A stretch of DNA of 64,000 bases from Cyclina sinensis. Taxonomy: Eukaryota > Mollusca > Bivalvia > Venerida > Veneridae. Below the pieces are notes generated by a model, which saw nothing but the letters and a program-made list of their open reading frames with translations, had not been told where the DNA came from and searched no databases. Shown here piece after piece: positions 1-9,953 of the stretch. Each line of letters opens with the position of its first letter. The stretch's first letter is position 1. A program made the position numbers and the translations under genes. Where the stretch lies: positions 29,414,882 to 29,478,881 of the forward strand of contig JAAONU010000006.1 of the NCBI GenBank assembly GCA_012932295.1. The letters are read 5' to 3'.

Positions 1-539
1 TGTTTCGACTCTGGATCATAATGGTATAACCATGTCTCGTCTGTCGTGATGATTTTGTCCAAAAACTCGTCACCCTGTGCGTCGTACAGATCCAGAAATT
101 GCTGAGAACATTCTAACCTCCGCTGCTTGTTTTCATCAGTCAGAAGTCTGGGCACCCAACGCGCAGATACTTTGGACATATTTAGCTCTTCTGTAAGAAT
201 TCGTTGCACAGTAGAATACGATAGGGAGAGTTCCTCTGCAATACCCCTAACCGTTAAGCGCCGGTCGTTGTCCAAAAGCTCTCTCACTAACGTTGCGTTG
301 CTCGTCGTCATAGCGGATGCTGGTCTACCTGCTCTATCGTCATCAAGTACCGATTTTCTGCCGTTCCGAAATCGCTCATGCCATTTGTAGACAAACGATT
401 TACCACAAGGTTGTAATGTATGCGAGTTTTTAATTTGATTCAACGTCTCAACTGGTGTAAGTTTGAGTCCAACACAAAATTTCACAACTGCGCGTAGCTC
501 CAATTCACTTGTTGACGTCGCGGAAGAAGTTGAAGACAT
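1..539 (-). mobile_element. mariner-type transposase, 5' part (runs off window)
   Basis: Reading leftward from the ATG at 539-537 the frame stays open for about 179 codons to the window edge, roughly half of a typical mariner transposase of about 345 residues. The N-terminal half is a helix-turn-helix DNA-binding region (YKWHERFRNGRKS, then DDDRAGRPAS, then RGIAEELSLSYSTVQRIL). It is followed by the linker motif ARWVPRLLTDENKQRR and the start of the catalytic domain, IITTDETWLYHYDPES, whose TDE carries the first catalytic Asp of the DDD triad. No stop or frameshift is seen, unlike the other elements in this window, so it could be a young copy. The C-terminal half and far end lie outside the window, so intactness cannot be judged. 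The terminal inverted repeat was not located. Confidence 0.9.
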
Positions 540-1043
540 GGCGACAACTCGCTGCTGTGGAGTAACGGTTCAACGTAATGTAATCAAAATTATAGGAAAT
601 GACGTCAACACGTCATTCTAACGTCAGTTACGTTCGCGCCAAAATTAAGCAACATTTGAAAACAAAGTAGTTGTAACCGGTGTAATTATTGTAACCACGT
701 AACTGGCAAATGAAAAGACTTTTTTTCAAGTCAATACAAGTGATGTTACCATTGTAACCACGTACCTGGAAAATGAAAATACATTTTTTTCAAGTCACAG
801 CAAGTGACTTATTGTAACTACTGTTACTACATAACAGGTTGAATGTACCAGAAATTTGAACACTGCCCATTTACATTTGGCATTCAATGTGGACAGTGGT
901 TAAAAGTGAATATTGATATTTTTCAGCAGACCAAGTTTATTGTCCCTGTATCATATGCAGTTGTGTAACCCCTGTAACCATTCTGCCTAGGGTTACAAAA
1001 TTAAAAGCGTTCGTTTTAGTGGGCCAATTCTGAGCGCTAGATG
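540..1043. other. Non-coding flank of the mariner element with a two-unit GTAACC-rich repeat
   Basis: Probably the 5' untranslated part and flank of the mariner element. From about 684 to 815 a roughly 66-bp unit occurs twice. Each unit starts TTGTAACCACGTA, continues with a run of T then CAAGTCA, and ends in an AAGTGA(C/T) segment. Further TGTAACC and GGTTACA words are scattered to about 1000. No coding signal is seen. Confidence 0.5.
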
Positions 1044-1049
1044 CGTGTT

Positions 1050-1690
1050 TCAGCCATATACGGGCTATAACAACATCTTGTTTACTAGTATACTTGAAGT
1101 ATACGGAAGATATACGGACTAGTATTTTTATAGAATACGGGAATGCTTAAAGTCGTACATGTCACATATACGGGGAAAGAATACGGGCTATGTTTACTAG
1201 AGATATACGACGGATATACGGACTTGTATTTTCACAGAATACGGAAATGCTTAAAAGCGTATATGACACATATACAGGGTACGAATACGGACTTTGTATA
1301 CTATAGGTATACGTAGGAAATACGGAATTGTATTTTCATTGCAAACGGGAAAGCTAAAAGCCGTACATGAAACATATACAGACTTATTATGTTACATGTA
1401 CGGATCAAGAATACGGACATGATATATTACTGTATACGGGATCTGTATATCAGTGAAGTACGTGATTTTCTGAGGGTACGGGAAAATATCTATATACGTA
1501 TTTGTCAAGAATACGGAGCAGTACGAAAATGCACGGGTACCTTATTTCAGTCATATACAGGGGAATATCCATTGAATGTATCTGACATTTATACGGGACC
1601 GAAATATAGACTGATACTATACAAGATGTGCGGGACCATTATATGTAGTTGCTACTCATTTCTCATACGGACTAGTCAAGATCCTCGTCG
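1050..1690 (+). repeat. ATACGG-rich degenerate satellite, copy A
   Basis: Dozens of TATACGG / AATACGG words sit in an otherwise AT-rich stretch. Four degenerate units of about 105-130 bp can be traced, beginning near 1084 (CTAGTATACTTGAAG), 1197 (CTAGAGATATACGAC), 1302 (CTATAGGTATACGTAG) and 1430 (CTGTATACGGGATC). Several contain an AATGCTTAAAAGC-like core followed by GTACATG(T/A)CACATATAC. Short open frames across it are by-products of the repeat. It marks the left edge of duplicated copy A and has a counterpart at 39490-40330. Confidence 0.75.
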
Positions 1691-1949
1691 TATCTTCTTG
1701 AAGCATACGAAAAAAATATAAAGATCTGCAATGTCTGAGAGAACGGGAGGAAACATACATTTTTAAATTGATATACTGACAGAATAAAGAAAAGTCTACT
1801 TTGGCCTACACGAGATGTACCACAAACATGATAAAAATAATTGAGTGACTTGTAAAGGATGAGGATGTGCACAAACAAAAGTAATTCAAATTAGTTCTAA
1901 ATTTAACAAGGCAGTCTGAAGGATAGCTAAATCCTCTTCCGCAGCAGAC

Positions 1950-2915
1950 ATGAAAATGCACTTCTTGACCTTTAGCCAACCATGACCATGATGTTGTGCC
2001 ATGCATATTATAAGCACATAGTCTCATGATAGTTATTATTTGTGCCAAGTTATTTAAAATCTTCCATAAAGTCCAAAAGTTATAGAGAACATTTAAGCTT
2101 GACATTGGGGGTAGCAACCCGGAAGTTGGGTTCTGCATATCGTGTCATAGTGGTGATCATTTGTGCAAAGTAATTAAAAAACTTTTCGTAAGCCAAGTTA
2201 GTAAGTTATAGAGCAGACGAGATATGTGGCTATTTGACCTTTATGTGTGACATTGACCGTGTGGGTAGCAACCCAATTATTGCGCTCTGCAAATCTTCTC
2301 ATAATGGTGATCACTTGTGCCAAGTTATTTCAATTTTTTAGCGGTTTAAAAGTTATGGAGCGGACACGAAATGTAGACTTTAAACACTTGACTTTTAAGT
2401 GTGACCTTGACCTTGGGGGGAAGCAACCTAATTATTGTGCTCTGTACATCGCCTCATAACGGTGATCACTTGTGCCAAGTTATTTGAAATTTTTTAGCGG
2501 TTAAAAGGTAATGGAGCGGACACGAAATGTAGACTTTAAACACTTGACTTTTAAGTGTGACCTTTACCTTGGGGGTAGCAACCTAATTATTGTGCTCTGC
2601 ACATCGCCTCTTAACGATGATCACTTGTGCCAAGTTATTTAAAAAAATTTCAGCGGTTAAAAAGTTATGGAGTGGAAACGAAATGAAGACTTTTTAACAC
2701 TTGACCTTTAAGTGTGACCTTGACCTTGGGGGTAGCAACCCAATTATTATGCACTGCACATCGTCTCATAATGGTGATCACTTGTGCCAAGTTTTTTCAA
2801 AAAAATTTCAGCAGTTTAAAAGTTATGGAGCGGACACGAAAGTGTTACGGACGGACGGACGGACAGACGGAGGCCATTCCTATAATCCCCTTCCCGCTTT
2901 GCGAAAGGGGATTAA
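1950..2915 (+). repeat. 156-bp tandem satellite array with terminal hairpin, copy A
   Basis: A degenerate unit of about 155-157 bp recurs, with GTGACCTTGACCTTGGGGGTAG-type boxes at about 2246, 2401, 2557 and 2714. Each unit also contains TCATAATGGTGATCACTTG, CCAAGTTATTTCA and AAAGTTATGGAGCGGACACG. The first units (1950-2240) are the most diverged. The array ends in a short ACGG run (2851-2871) followed by a hairpin at 2883-2914 (TAATCCCCTT paired with AAGGGGATTA). This repeat type is common in bivalve genomes. Short ORFs across it are artefacts. Confidence 0.75.
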
Positions 2916-3376
2916 TGAATAGTATTTTATTAACAAGATTATTAATAATATGATCATTAAAGAGTAACAATCAGTAACAAAACCAAGCATATTGCAATGA
3001 TTAGAACATAACTGAAATCAGTCTTGAAGTTATGCAAATAATGACTTGTGAAGCATGACCACTTGGAAACATGTATTCAAATTACAATAACATGTGTAAT
3101 ATCAGAGATTCGTCTGCTCATGCCATTGAAATTGTTTCATACGTTATGGTTAATCAATGGAAATCCAAGTATCACTCAATGTATATATAGTCACGGGTCA
3201 TTTTTTAGCTGTACTGCATGTACATAAATGAGAAATACAAAAAACAAAATTTTATAAGAAATATGTGTAAGTGGCATTTTTACTTGCTACGATCATAGCT
3301 TATATGTAAGAACCAGTTTCATTTGCACAGATAAACATAATAAATTTATAGGATTGTTGTGAGTTATTACAATGTT
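2916..3376. other. AT-rich sequence, nothing recognised
   Basis: No open frame, repeat or motif is recognised. It is matched almost base for base by copy B starting at about 41909. Confidence 0.5.
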
Positions 3377-3524
3377 TTAACAATGACATACATTTACAAC
3401 ATGCATTTCATAAAGTTGTAATCTTTCTATTGTCTTGTGGCTGTGGCTTTTTTGAGACAAGTGCAAGACTAGTACTCGCATCTGCTCCTGCAGTTCAGCA
3501 ATGGCATCATGAAGGTCCATTTGA
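3377..3524 (-). pseudogene. Possible terminal exon encoding a short coiled-coil-like peptide
   Basis: On the minus strand a TATTTTCAG acceptor (AG ending at 3525) is followed by an open frame reading QMDLHDAIAELQEQMRVLVL and stopping at 3377-3379. The heptad-like pattern and acceptor suggest an exon. In copy B (about 42468-42515) the same frame begins QMERHDAIAELQEQMRVLH and then stops because of a small deletion, so at least that copy is broken. No partner exon was found. It could equally be a relic of a repeat. Confidence 0.2.
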
Positions 3525-3773
3525 CTGAAAATACAAAATGATTAATTTTCAATTATTACTTTTAAGCATTTACTGTCCCGTGTTTGATCGCTTTTGCATA
3601 AAAATAATGTATTACCTATTTCGAAATTGTTATTGTCATTGAAAGACGCTGGAATGATTAAGATTTGCATATTTCATCAATTAATTACCCAAACTGCTTA
3701 CATTTTTGTGTGTTGGCAGTTTTACATAGACTCATTTTTCACATGTTTAAAAGTTGCGTATTTCGCGAAATAC

Positions 3774-3930
3774 TTAGTATTATTAAACCTATTGTCAGTA
3801 ACAGTATTTGAATTTATGGATTTAAAATGTTCTAAAATGTTACCAATGCTTCTTATAAAATCATATTTCGCCTTTTTAATCAATAACATCTTTTATCTTC
3901 CTAATTTCGATGGTGATCATGAAATAATCG
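3774..3930 (-). mobile_element. LINE remnant (5' end of a truncated copy)
   Basis: On the minus strand this encodes KYDFIRSIGNILEHFK-like residues preceding a LINE reverse transcriptase. It matches 48453-48605 in copy B, where the same element continues for about 2 kb. Here the frame stops abruptly at 3774, where copy A jumps to the flank (see the deletion finding). Minus-strand stops and a frameshift occur upstream, so it is inactive. Confidence 0.65.
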
Positions 3931-5341
3931 CTAAACTGTGGTTACTTATCTAACTGCCGACATTTGTGAATACAAATAATCAATTATCTATCAACTCAAC
4001 TTAACCAAACTTTATTTCGCCCCAGTATATACATTGTCGTAATTTTAATTTTTCCGGTTCCTTTTGGCCTATTCAGTGTTTTGTAACGAGTACTCATTAG
4101 GCGTAAAATGATAGGCTAATTAATGTTACATTAATGGCCTCTGATAATGTTCAACTGGCTCTATAAATCATGGGGTATTTCTTCCCAAAGTTTCTTGGTG
4201 TCTAGGTGTCATTATTTGTTCTCTTGTCTCTGTCAGGTTTAATTTACAATCCACACTTTTCAGTTTTCACTTTTTTTTTGGATAAACATGTACACAGTTA
4301 TTCCATTTTCCCTATTAACTAAGTCCTATGATGACCGTTTTCGCAATTTGATTGTAACTCTCTTATTGTGTGGTACCCACTTTTAGATTCCTTTTTATTT
4401 TTATATAAATAATTCCACAGTTGTTTTTAATATATGTTTTATAAAAAAGACTAGGTTTCCAAAACGTGGACAACCTGCTGATATAGCGAGAAAACTCTTT
4501 CTCTGTTTTATATAACTATGTTTTAAACAAACCCAGGTTTCCAAAACGCGGACAACCTGCTGATCTGTTGAGAAAACCTTTTCTAAACTATTTTCTGCCA
4601 AAAACCCTCAAAGACTCGGGCTTAGTACCACTCATTTTGTAATAAACCAAAGTCAAAATGTTTAATTTTGTCCAATCGTAGGTTAGATTTTTAGCGGGAT
4701 TTCTAGAAACACCCCAGTCCTAAGGAATGAATTCCATATGTAACCAACATTTAATTTTAATGCCTCTGATATAATTTTATAACCATTAACTCTGGCCGGA
4801 TCTGTATTTGATTACCTAATGATGACAGACAGGCTGCTAGAATTCTCTAGGGTGACTTTAAGTTCCTGGAGAGATGAATTAGATTTTAACCAACATCTTA
4901 CAATTTTTAACTATAAAAATTTATATAAGACTTAGAAAAAATATATCACTGAAAACAGATCTATACACGTATACACCAAGGGTAACATAATAATTTAAAA
5001 TACATAATGTAACGTAAAGGTTCCTGCACTAAAATTGAACATAAATTGATCAATGTATATGTTCATATTTAACTACATCAACAAAGAATATGTACGATTT
5101 CAATTTAAATCAGACGTTTCAAACTTATTGTCCAAATGTATGTATTTTTGCGGCGGAGTGCTTTTTGCAAAAATCGTTCAAAATTATTAATTGTTACATT
5201 TATATACCAAGGAATTTGAGAGTGTAAAATTCTACTACAATGGAAATTACTACAATGTTTTGGTTAGTTTTATACACGGGATATTACTCCTTGATGTGTA
5301 ATAATACTCTAGCTTTTAATTGATAGGGTTTTTAATATCGC
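3931..5341. other. Intergenic, shared by both copies; one 89-bp tandem pair
   Basis: No gene is recognised. Two adjacent units of about 85-89 bp, each with AGGTTTCCAAAACG(T/C)GGACA and CAACCTGCTGAT, lie at about 4445-4605. The pair is conserved in copy B at about 49130-49280. The empty target site TATGTA of the copy-B SINE is at 5089-5094. Confidence 0.5.
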
Positions 5342-5692
5342 ATCAATGAAATAACAAAAATATAACACTATCGACTAAGAAGGCGTTTAAAAAAAGCATA
5401 GCGTGTGCATCGTATAACAAAATATATCATAATCTGTATACATAGTGATGAATTAATCTAACGACGGAACTTCTTGAATACTATTTTTATGAACTTACAT
5501 AAACTTAGGAGTGATCCGGAGATGTTGATATCAATAGGGCGTTTAAAAGTTGTATTCGCTAGGTTCATTTGGATTAATTAAATCAGAAAGAAGGGAATTT
5601 CTCTCATTATTGAAAAGGCTTGTTCACAGAAAAATACAGTCACACTTATCTGTAAATATGCAAATGATTTACCGACAAATCGGTAACAAGAC

Positions 5693-5994
5693 AAATCGGT
5701 AACATTATTTTATATAGTTAAAAAAAACCGGGAAAATTCGGTAAAAATAAAACATACTGTATGTTGCCATAAACGTGATAAAGTAGGTGTGAAAAGGCAT
5801 GTTGGGGTACACTACACGTCATAGAAAGGTGTTATATATTTATAAAAACTGCACACAAAAAAAAACACCAATTAAAATTATCTCGGCCATACACACCTGC
5901 TTTATCACTTTCTCAACTATTTAAAATAACCAATAATATTCTTTAGTTACCGATTTCTCTAAATTTTTACTATATAAAATCATGTTACCAATTA
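5693..5994. repeat. Foldback (long imperfect inverted repeat), MITE-like
   Basis: Left arm 5693 to about 5800 and right arm about 5885 to 5994 are imperfect reverse complements. The outer part of the left arm (AATCGGTAACATTATTTTAT) pairs with right-arm ATTGGTAACATGATTTTAT read on the minus strand. The inner part GTGATAAAGTAGGTGTG pairs with GTGATAAAGCAGGTGTG. Identity is around two thirds over about 105 bp. No coding sequence is present. No target duplication was identified. Confidence 0.5.
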
Positions 5995-7589
5995 TGATAG
6001 ATGATTGTCCTCATACAAAAGCGAGAATTTGATTCCTTTGGTATTAAGACGAGATGAATGGATTGAAAATGATGATGAATATCCCAAATGAAGTAAAAGT
6101 AATGTATTTTTGTTCTGTACTAAATGTTTTGTCGGAAAAGAAATCAAGAGAATTTTGCGCAATGTTGATAAAAACTTGTTAGAGACAATTAAATCTCCGG
6201 CACTTATTCAGCAAAGATACAAATGTTGATGAAAATGTTTTTATTTACGTCTTCCCATTCAGTTAGTTGCTTATCGGATGAACAAAACACACGAATTTCT
6301 TTGTATGCAACTGAATGGCCATCGTTGGTCAAAGTCTTGCTTATAATAAAACTGTAGAAAAAGAACTTTCCGCCTATTGAATATTCAAGGTGACGAAATA
6401 CCTTTTCATGTACTATATGTTATCAATTCGACGAAACGGTTGGTTGACGAAACGACTGTAAAGCGTGGGTTTCGACTTTGATTCAAACGTTATTAAGTGA
6501 GAAAGTTCTTAAATGGAAAGGTATATCGTAAGAATCATCCAATTATCATTTATCTCTATTAAAAATCATTTTTACAGAAGCTTTCGCAGTATAACAACAA
6601 TTTACCGACCTTGCAATTTACTGAACTTACCAACACCAGTTTAAAAACGGAGGCATTCAAAAATCATCATATGCCATACATTGCACGGCATGATCAAGGA
6701 TTTAAATCCAAACATGAGTTCAATAAAACTAAAACTTTGACTTACCTCATTTTACTTTCAAAACGACGAATACTTCGAAAACAGGCAATTTTTGAGACAC
6801 TAAATTGCAGAAATCTGCTTTTTCCATTTTGCGCCCAAAGAAATGATTGGTTAGGGGAACACAAGCTATACTTGATTGGTGCAATCTGATCACATGAAAT
6901 AAACCCACGTTACCTTTGATTAGTGCGATTTGATCACATGGAATAAACCCACGCTACCTTTGATTGGGGTGATCTGGTCATATGTTATGTACCTCGTTAC
7001 ACTGACTGGTACAGTATATTTCTCTTTCTTGTCTTGGTGAAATAATATGTTTTTATAATAAAACAGAACCGGTCTAGGAACTTAAATTTGATGAATATGG
7101 TTTTCTTGATCGATGTTGTTGCCAAAATACCCTGGTATCTCGATCCATCTCGCAAAAAAAGTTATCTTGTAGGGCCATTCTTGAGAAAAAACAACATATC
7201 AATGCAAATTATAAAATAGAACAAAGACCTTTTGCATTTATAAGTCTTTAAACACCCCTGACTTTGTGTGATGCTTAAATTATGATATTTACTGAGAGCA
7301 CTTCTTCCAAAGTTAACTGTAAGCCTTTAAAAAGCTGTTTTTAATGTATGAATATTGATCATTACCGAAGATCTTATATCTGCTCCTGAAGTTTTAGCGC
7401 ACATATAAACCGTTCCATAACTGATGAGCGCTGCCAATATGAAGGTTCACGTGACCATCCGCCATTAAAAGGCTGCTAAACTTCGCTATGATGCTTTAGT
7501 TCCGTAAAATTTTGTATATTCTTTTTGTTAGAAATATATTTAAAATGGAAGGTTCAACTTAATTCCAATAAAGTAAATGTTGTTTAACA

Positions 7590-7690
7590 AAAACATAAGC
7601 CAAGGACTAAAAGTAAGTTTCAGCGGGATTCGAACCAACTGCATTCAGTGAGTAGACCTTTAGTAGATATTTTTCATGGTGAAGGAAAGG
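7590..7690 (-). mobile_element. Possible tRNA-derived SINE remnant
   Basis: The minus strand contains GGTTCGAATCCC (around 7634-7645), a perfect RNA polymerase III box B. A convincing box A is absent, so this is at best a decayed SINE head. Confidence 0.25.
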
Positions 7691-8109
7691 CATCATGGAA
7701 CTAATTAATGTTTTAATACCAATGTGAATGATAAATGGATCTGGTGTCATATTACACATGCTTAAATTTATATTTCTTGTAAACTTTCTTACTTTTCATT
7801 TTACTTTTCAATGTGTATTTGAACCTTGCAATGAGCAAATTATTATAGATATTATACAAAAACATGATCGTTCGGCTAGCATATAGTATTCATTGTACTG
7901 CAATATTCCCTTACGAACGGCAAATATTTCTATTTTGCTCCCTGCTAGCTATCGAGATTACTGTCTCTTTACTGAATATTTCAGACATTAAACGATGTTT
8001 GGATTAATTAAACATCTTGTGTGTGTGTTTTTAAAACATAAGCAAAATATTTTTCTAAAATAATTCTAGGTAAATGCTCATTTTAGAAATATACTATTAT
8101 ATATTTCAT

Positions 8110-8283
8110 ATTTATATAATATCCATTGCTAATATAAGTTGTAAGATGTCCCTTGATGCTTCCGACACTGTTCTTGTCAATATCGCCATAGAGCAAATCA
8201 GCGGCCTGTAGTAGATCGAAGTCGCCGTGGGCCCAGCCGTCGTCAAATTCTTGGTTATTCTCGCATCCGTCCGCATTAGACAA
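8110..8283 (-). pseudogene. Uncharacterised open segment, possibly EF-hand-like exon, copy A
   Basis: The minus strand reads NADGCENNQEFDDGWAHGDF and then LLQAADLLYGDIDKNSVGSI. The last part resembles an EF-hand helix and loop (D-x-D-x-N), but the loop spacing is off by two residues, so calcium binding is doubtful. The segment is conserved in copy B (50482-50693) with several amino-acid changes (GWAHGDFD versus SWALGDFA). No splice acceptor or start was convincing. Function unknown. Confidence 0.25.
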
Positions 8284-8783
8284 GATAAAACAAGATGAGC
8301 TGAGCTTGACTGAGCTGAGCTAAGCAGATGTAAGCCTTTGATTTGAAAAAGTAAGGGCCTGATCATTCCCTTTTGTCCTTTTCAAAAATAACAATAGATA
8401 ATTCGTGTCTTATACTACAATGCGAAACAAATACTGAAAGTGATGACACCTTCAGTGTTTTCTGAATTGATTTGTCTTATGCTAGAAGTATGCGACAAAA
8501 TCATTTCAGATCAATGTCTTTGAATAAATAAAACTAGTTTTGCGCGGCAATCAGTGAGAATAAAACCATAAATCTAGCTGCTATTGTGAAAGAAAGAAGG
8601 CCCCTTATTTTGAATGTTTTATTACAATTAAATGGAAAAAAGACTGAATCTATCATCACATTTGATAAAAAAAATGTGTGATTTTAAAGTTCGATCGCGA
8701 AAGAACAAATTTTTACCGTTTATTAAAACCTCAAAGGAAAAAGCCCTTATTACAAAAAAAATTTCGATATTCACAACAGGTGT

Positions 8784-8842
8784 GTACTTGTGTGTGTGTG
8801 TGTGTGTGTGTGTGTGTCTGTTCGGGGGTGTGGGGGGGGAGG
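8784..8842 (+). repeat. TG microsatellite followed by a G run
   Basis: About 15 TG dinucleotides, then a stretch rich in G. In copy B (51674-51712) the TG tract is much shorter and the flanking G-rich part differs. Confidence 0.9.
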
Positions 8843-8942
8843 TCTCTGAAACTACTCACCAAGTTTCCAGCGGATACAGGTCATAAACACGTGGTAGAAA
8901 ATTTACATTTTTGTCATGGAATTATGGAATCAAGCCACGTAC

Positions 8943-9156
8943 AGCAAGAATGATGTTAATTGTACCAACAGCCTGGCTTAAATAATCACTGGAAGACTGC
9001 TTATCCGTACCCGCATCGTCATGAGTATCTGGCTCCCTTCTGGTACTGGCAGTTGACAGGTTATGACTGACATCATGACACATGTAAGCTGCATCACACT
9101 GAGATCTTACCACTTCTGGCACGTCTCGCTGACATGCGTTGTCCGCCGTCGATAAC
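8943..9156 (-). pseudogene. Candidate internal exon of an unknown gene, copy A
   Basis: On the minus strand a TTATGCAG acceptor (AG ending at 9157) is followed by 214 bases of open frame. It reads LSTADNACQRDVPEVVRSQC, then DAAYMCHDVSHNL and SSDYLSQAVGTINIILA, and ends at a GTACGT donor (8937-8942). Composition is protein-like, with three Cys and an acidic Ser/Thr-rich middle. Copy B preserves the frame, both splice sites and the length (51817-52030) with a few substitutions. No family is recognised and neighbouring exons were not found, so exon status is tentative. Confidence 0.3.
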
Positions 9157-9527
9157 CTGCATAAACTTGTCTATTGAACGCAAATTTTAATCAGGAAACT
9201 GGTCAAAAGATTGGGTATGTTGTTGGGCTAACCTTGGTTAGAAATGAAGTATTATTATAAAACCTGGTATGTAGGTAGAACATATGACAACAACACAAAC
9301 ACCTACACATTATCACCCGTTACTTTTTTTTCATAGTCTTAAACTTTGAAAAAGGTCCAAACATTATTGCTTTTCTCCGTATTTACGAAGTATTGTATGA
9401 CTTGTCAATTTATTTTCTTTATACTGTGAACATATATAATTATTTTGATGACATATTGTAAGGTTTTAACCATTGACCCAACTGTGGCCCGAAAAAAAAA
9501 CATTAAGACCCTAACCAGTTATAGAAC

Positions 9528-9953
9528 ATGTTCAAAACTGAGATCAGTAGGTTATCATCCATATACATAACATCTAGACAAAACAAAAATAAGGCTGATA
9601 TACCTTTGATTATTATTTATGATATTGTCAAACAAATTAGTACAAACTTTTCACAAAAAATGCCACGGAATAGTCAAAACAAGACATTCAAACAACTTAA
9701 AGCGTCAGTGCAAAAACAAATAAGACATGCTTATTGGTCAGACAATACAGATCCAGGCCACAAGAACAAGTTTTACAAATTGATTAAACACAATAAAGCA
9801 GTAAACACAGGAACTGCACCACTCAGCATTGTTGGTTATATTCACAATGACCAAGTGTCGAAGGCCAACAGATTAAATAAACAACTCGAATCAGTCTTCT
9901 CAAGCAAGATCTATAGTAAAAATCTTGTTTGTTTTTATCTGTTACAAATTTAA
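9528..9953 (+). mobile_element. LINE fragment (pre-reverse-transcriptase region), copy A
   Basis: The open frame contains QKQIRHAYWSDNTDPGHKNK, then FYKLIKHNK, TGTAPLSIVGYIHNDQ and LNKQLESVFSS. The order basic helix, FY..IK, G.APL, D..KA..LN..F.SVF is what lies between endonuclease and reverse transcriptase in jockey/CR1-type LINEs. The reverse transcriptase itself does not follow. The same fragment is at 52402-52859 in copy B, so it predates the duplication. Confidence 0.6.

Larger units (their letters stand above)
5342..7818. other. 2.48-kb segment present only in copy A
   Basis: Copy B passes directly from the sequence matching 5341 to the sequence matching 7819 (junction near 50317). Inside are a foldback element (5693-5994) and a weak tRNA-like remnant near 7630, otherwise nothing recognisable. 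The open frame at 6611-6889 shows no known motif and is probably chance. No terminal repeats flank the segment, so a deletion in B is as likely as an insertion in A. Confidence 0.6.

Noticed and set aside
1389..2138. Open frames across the satellites (1389-1721, 1806-2138, 2247-2459)
   Set aside because: They follow the repeat units, differ in frame and length between copies A and B, and have no known domain.
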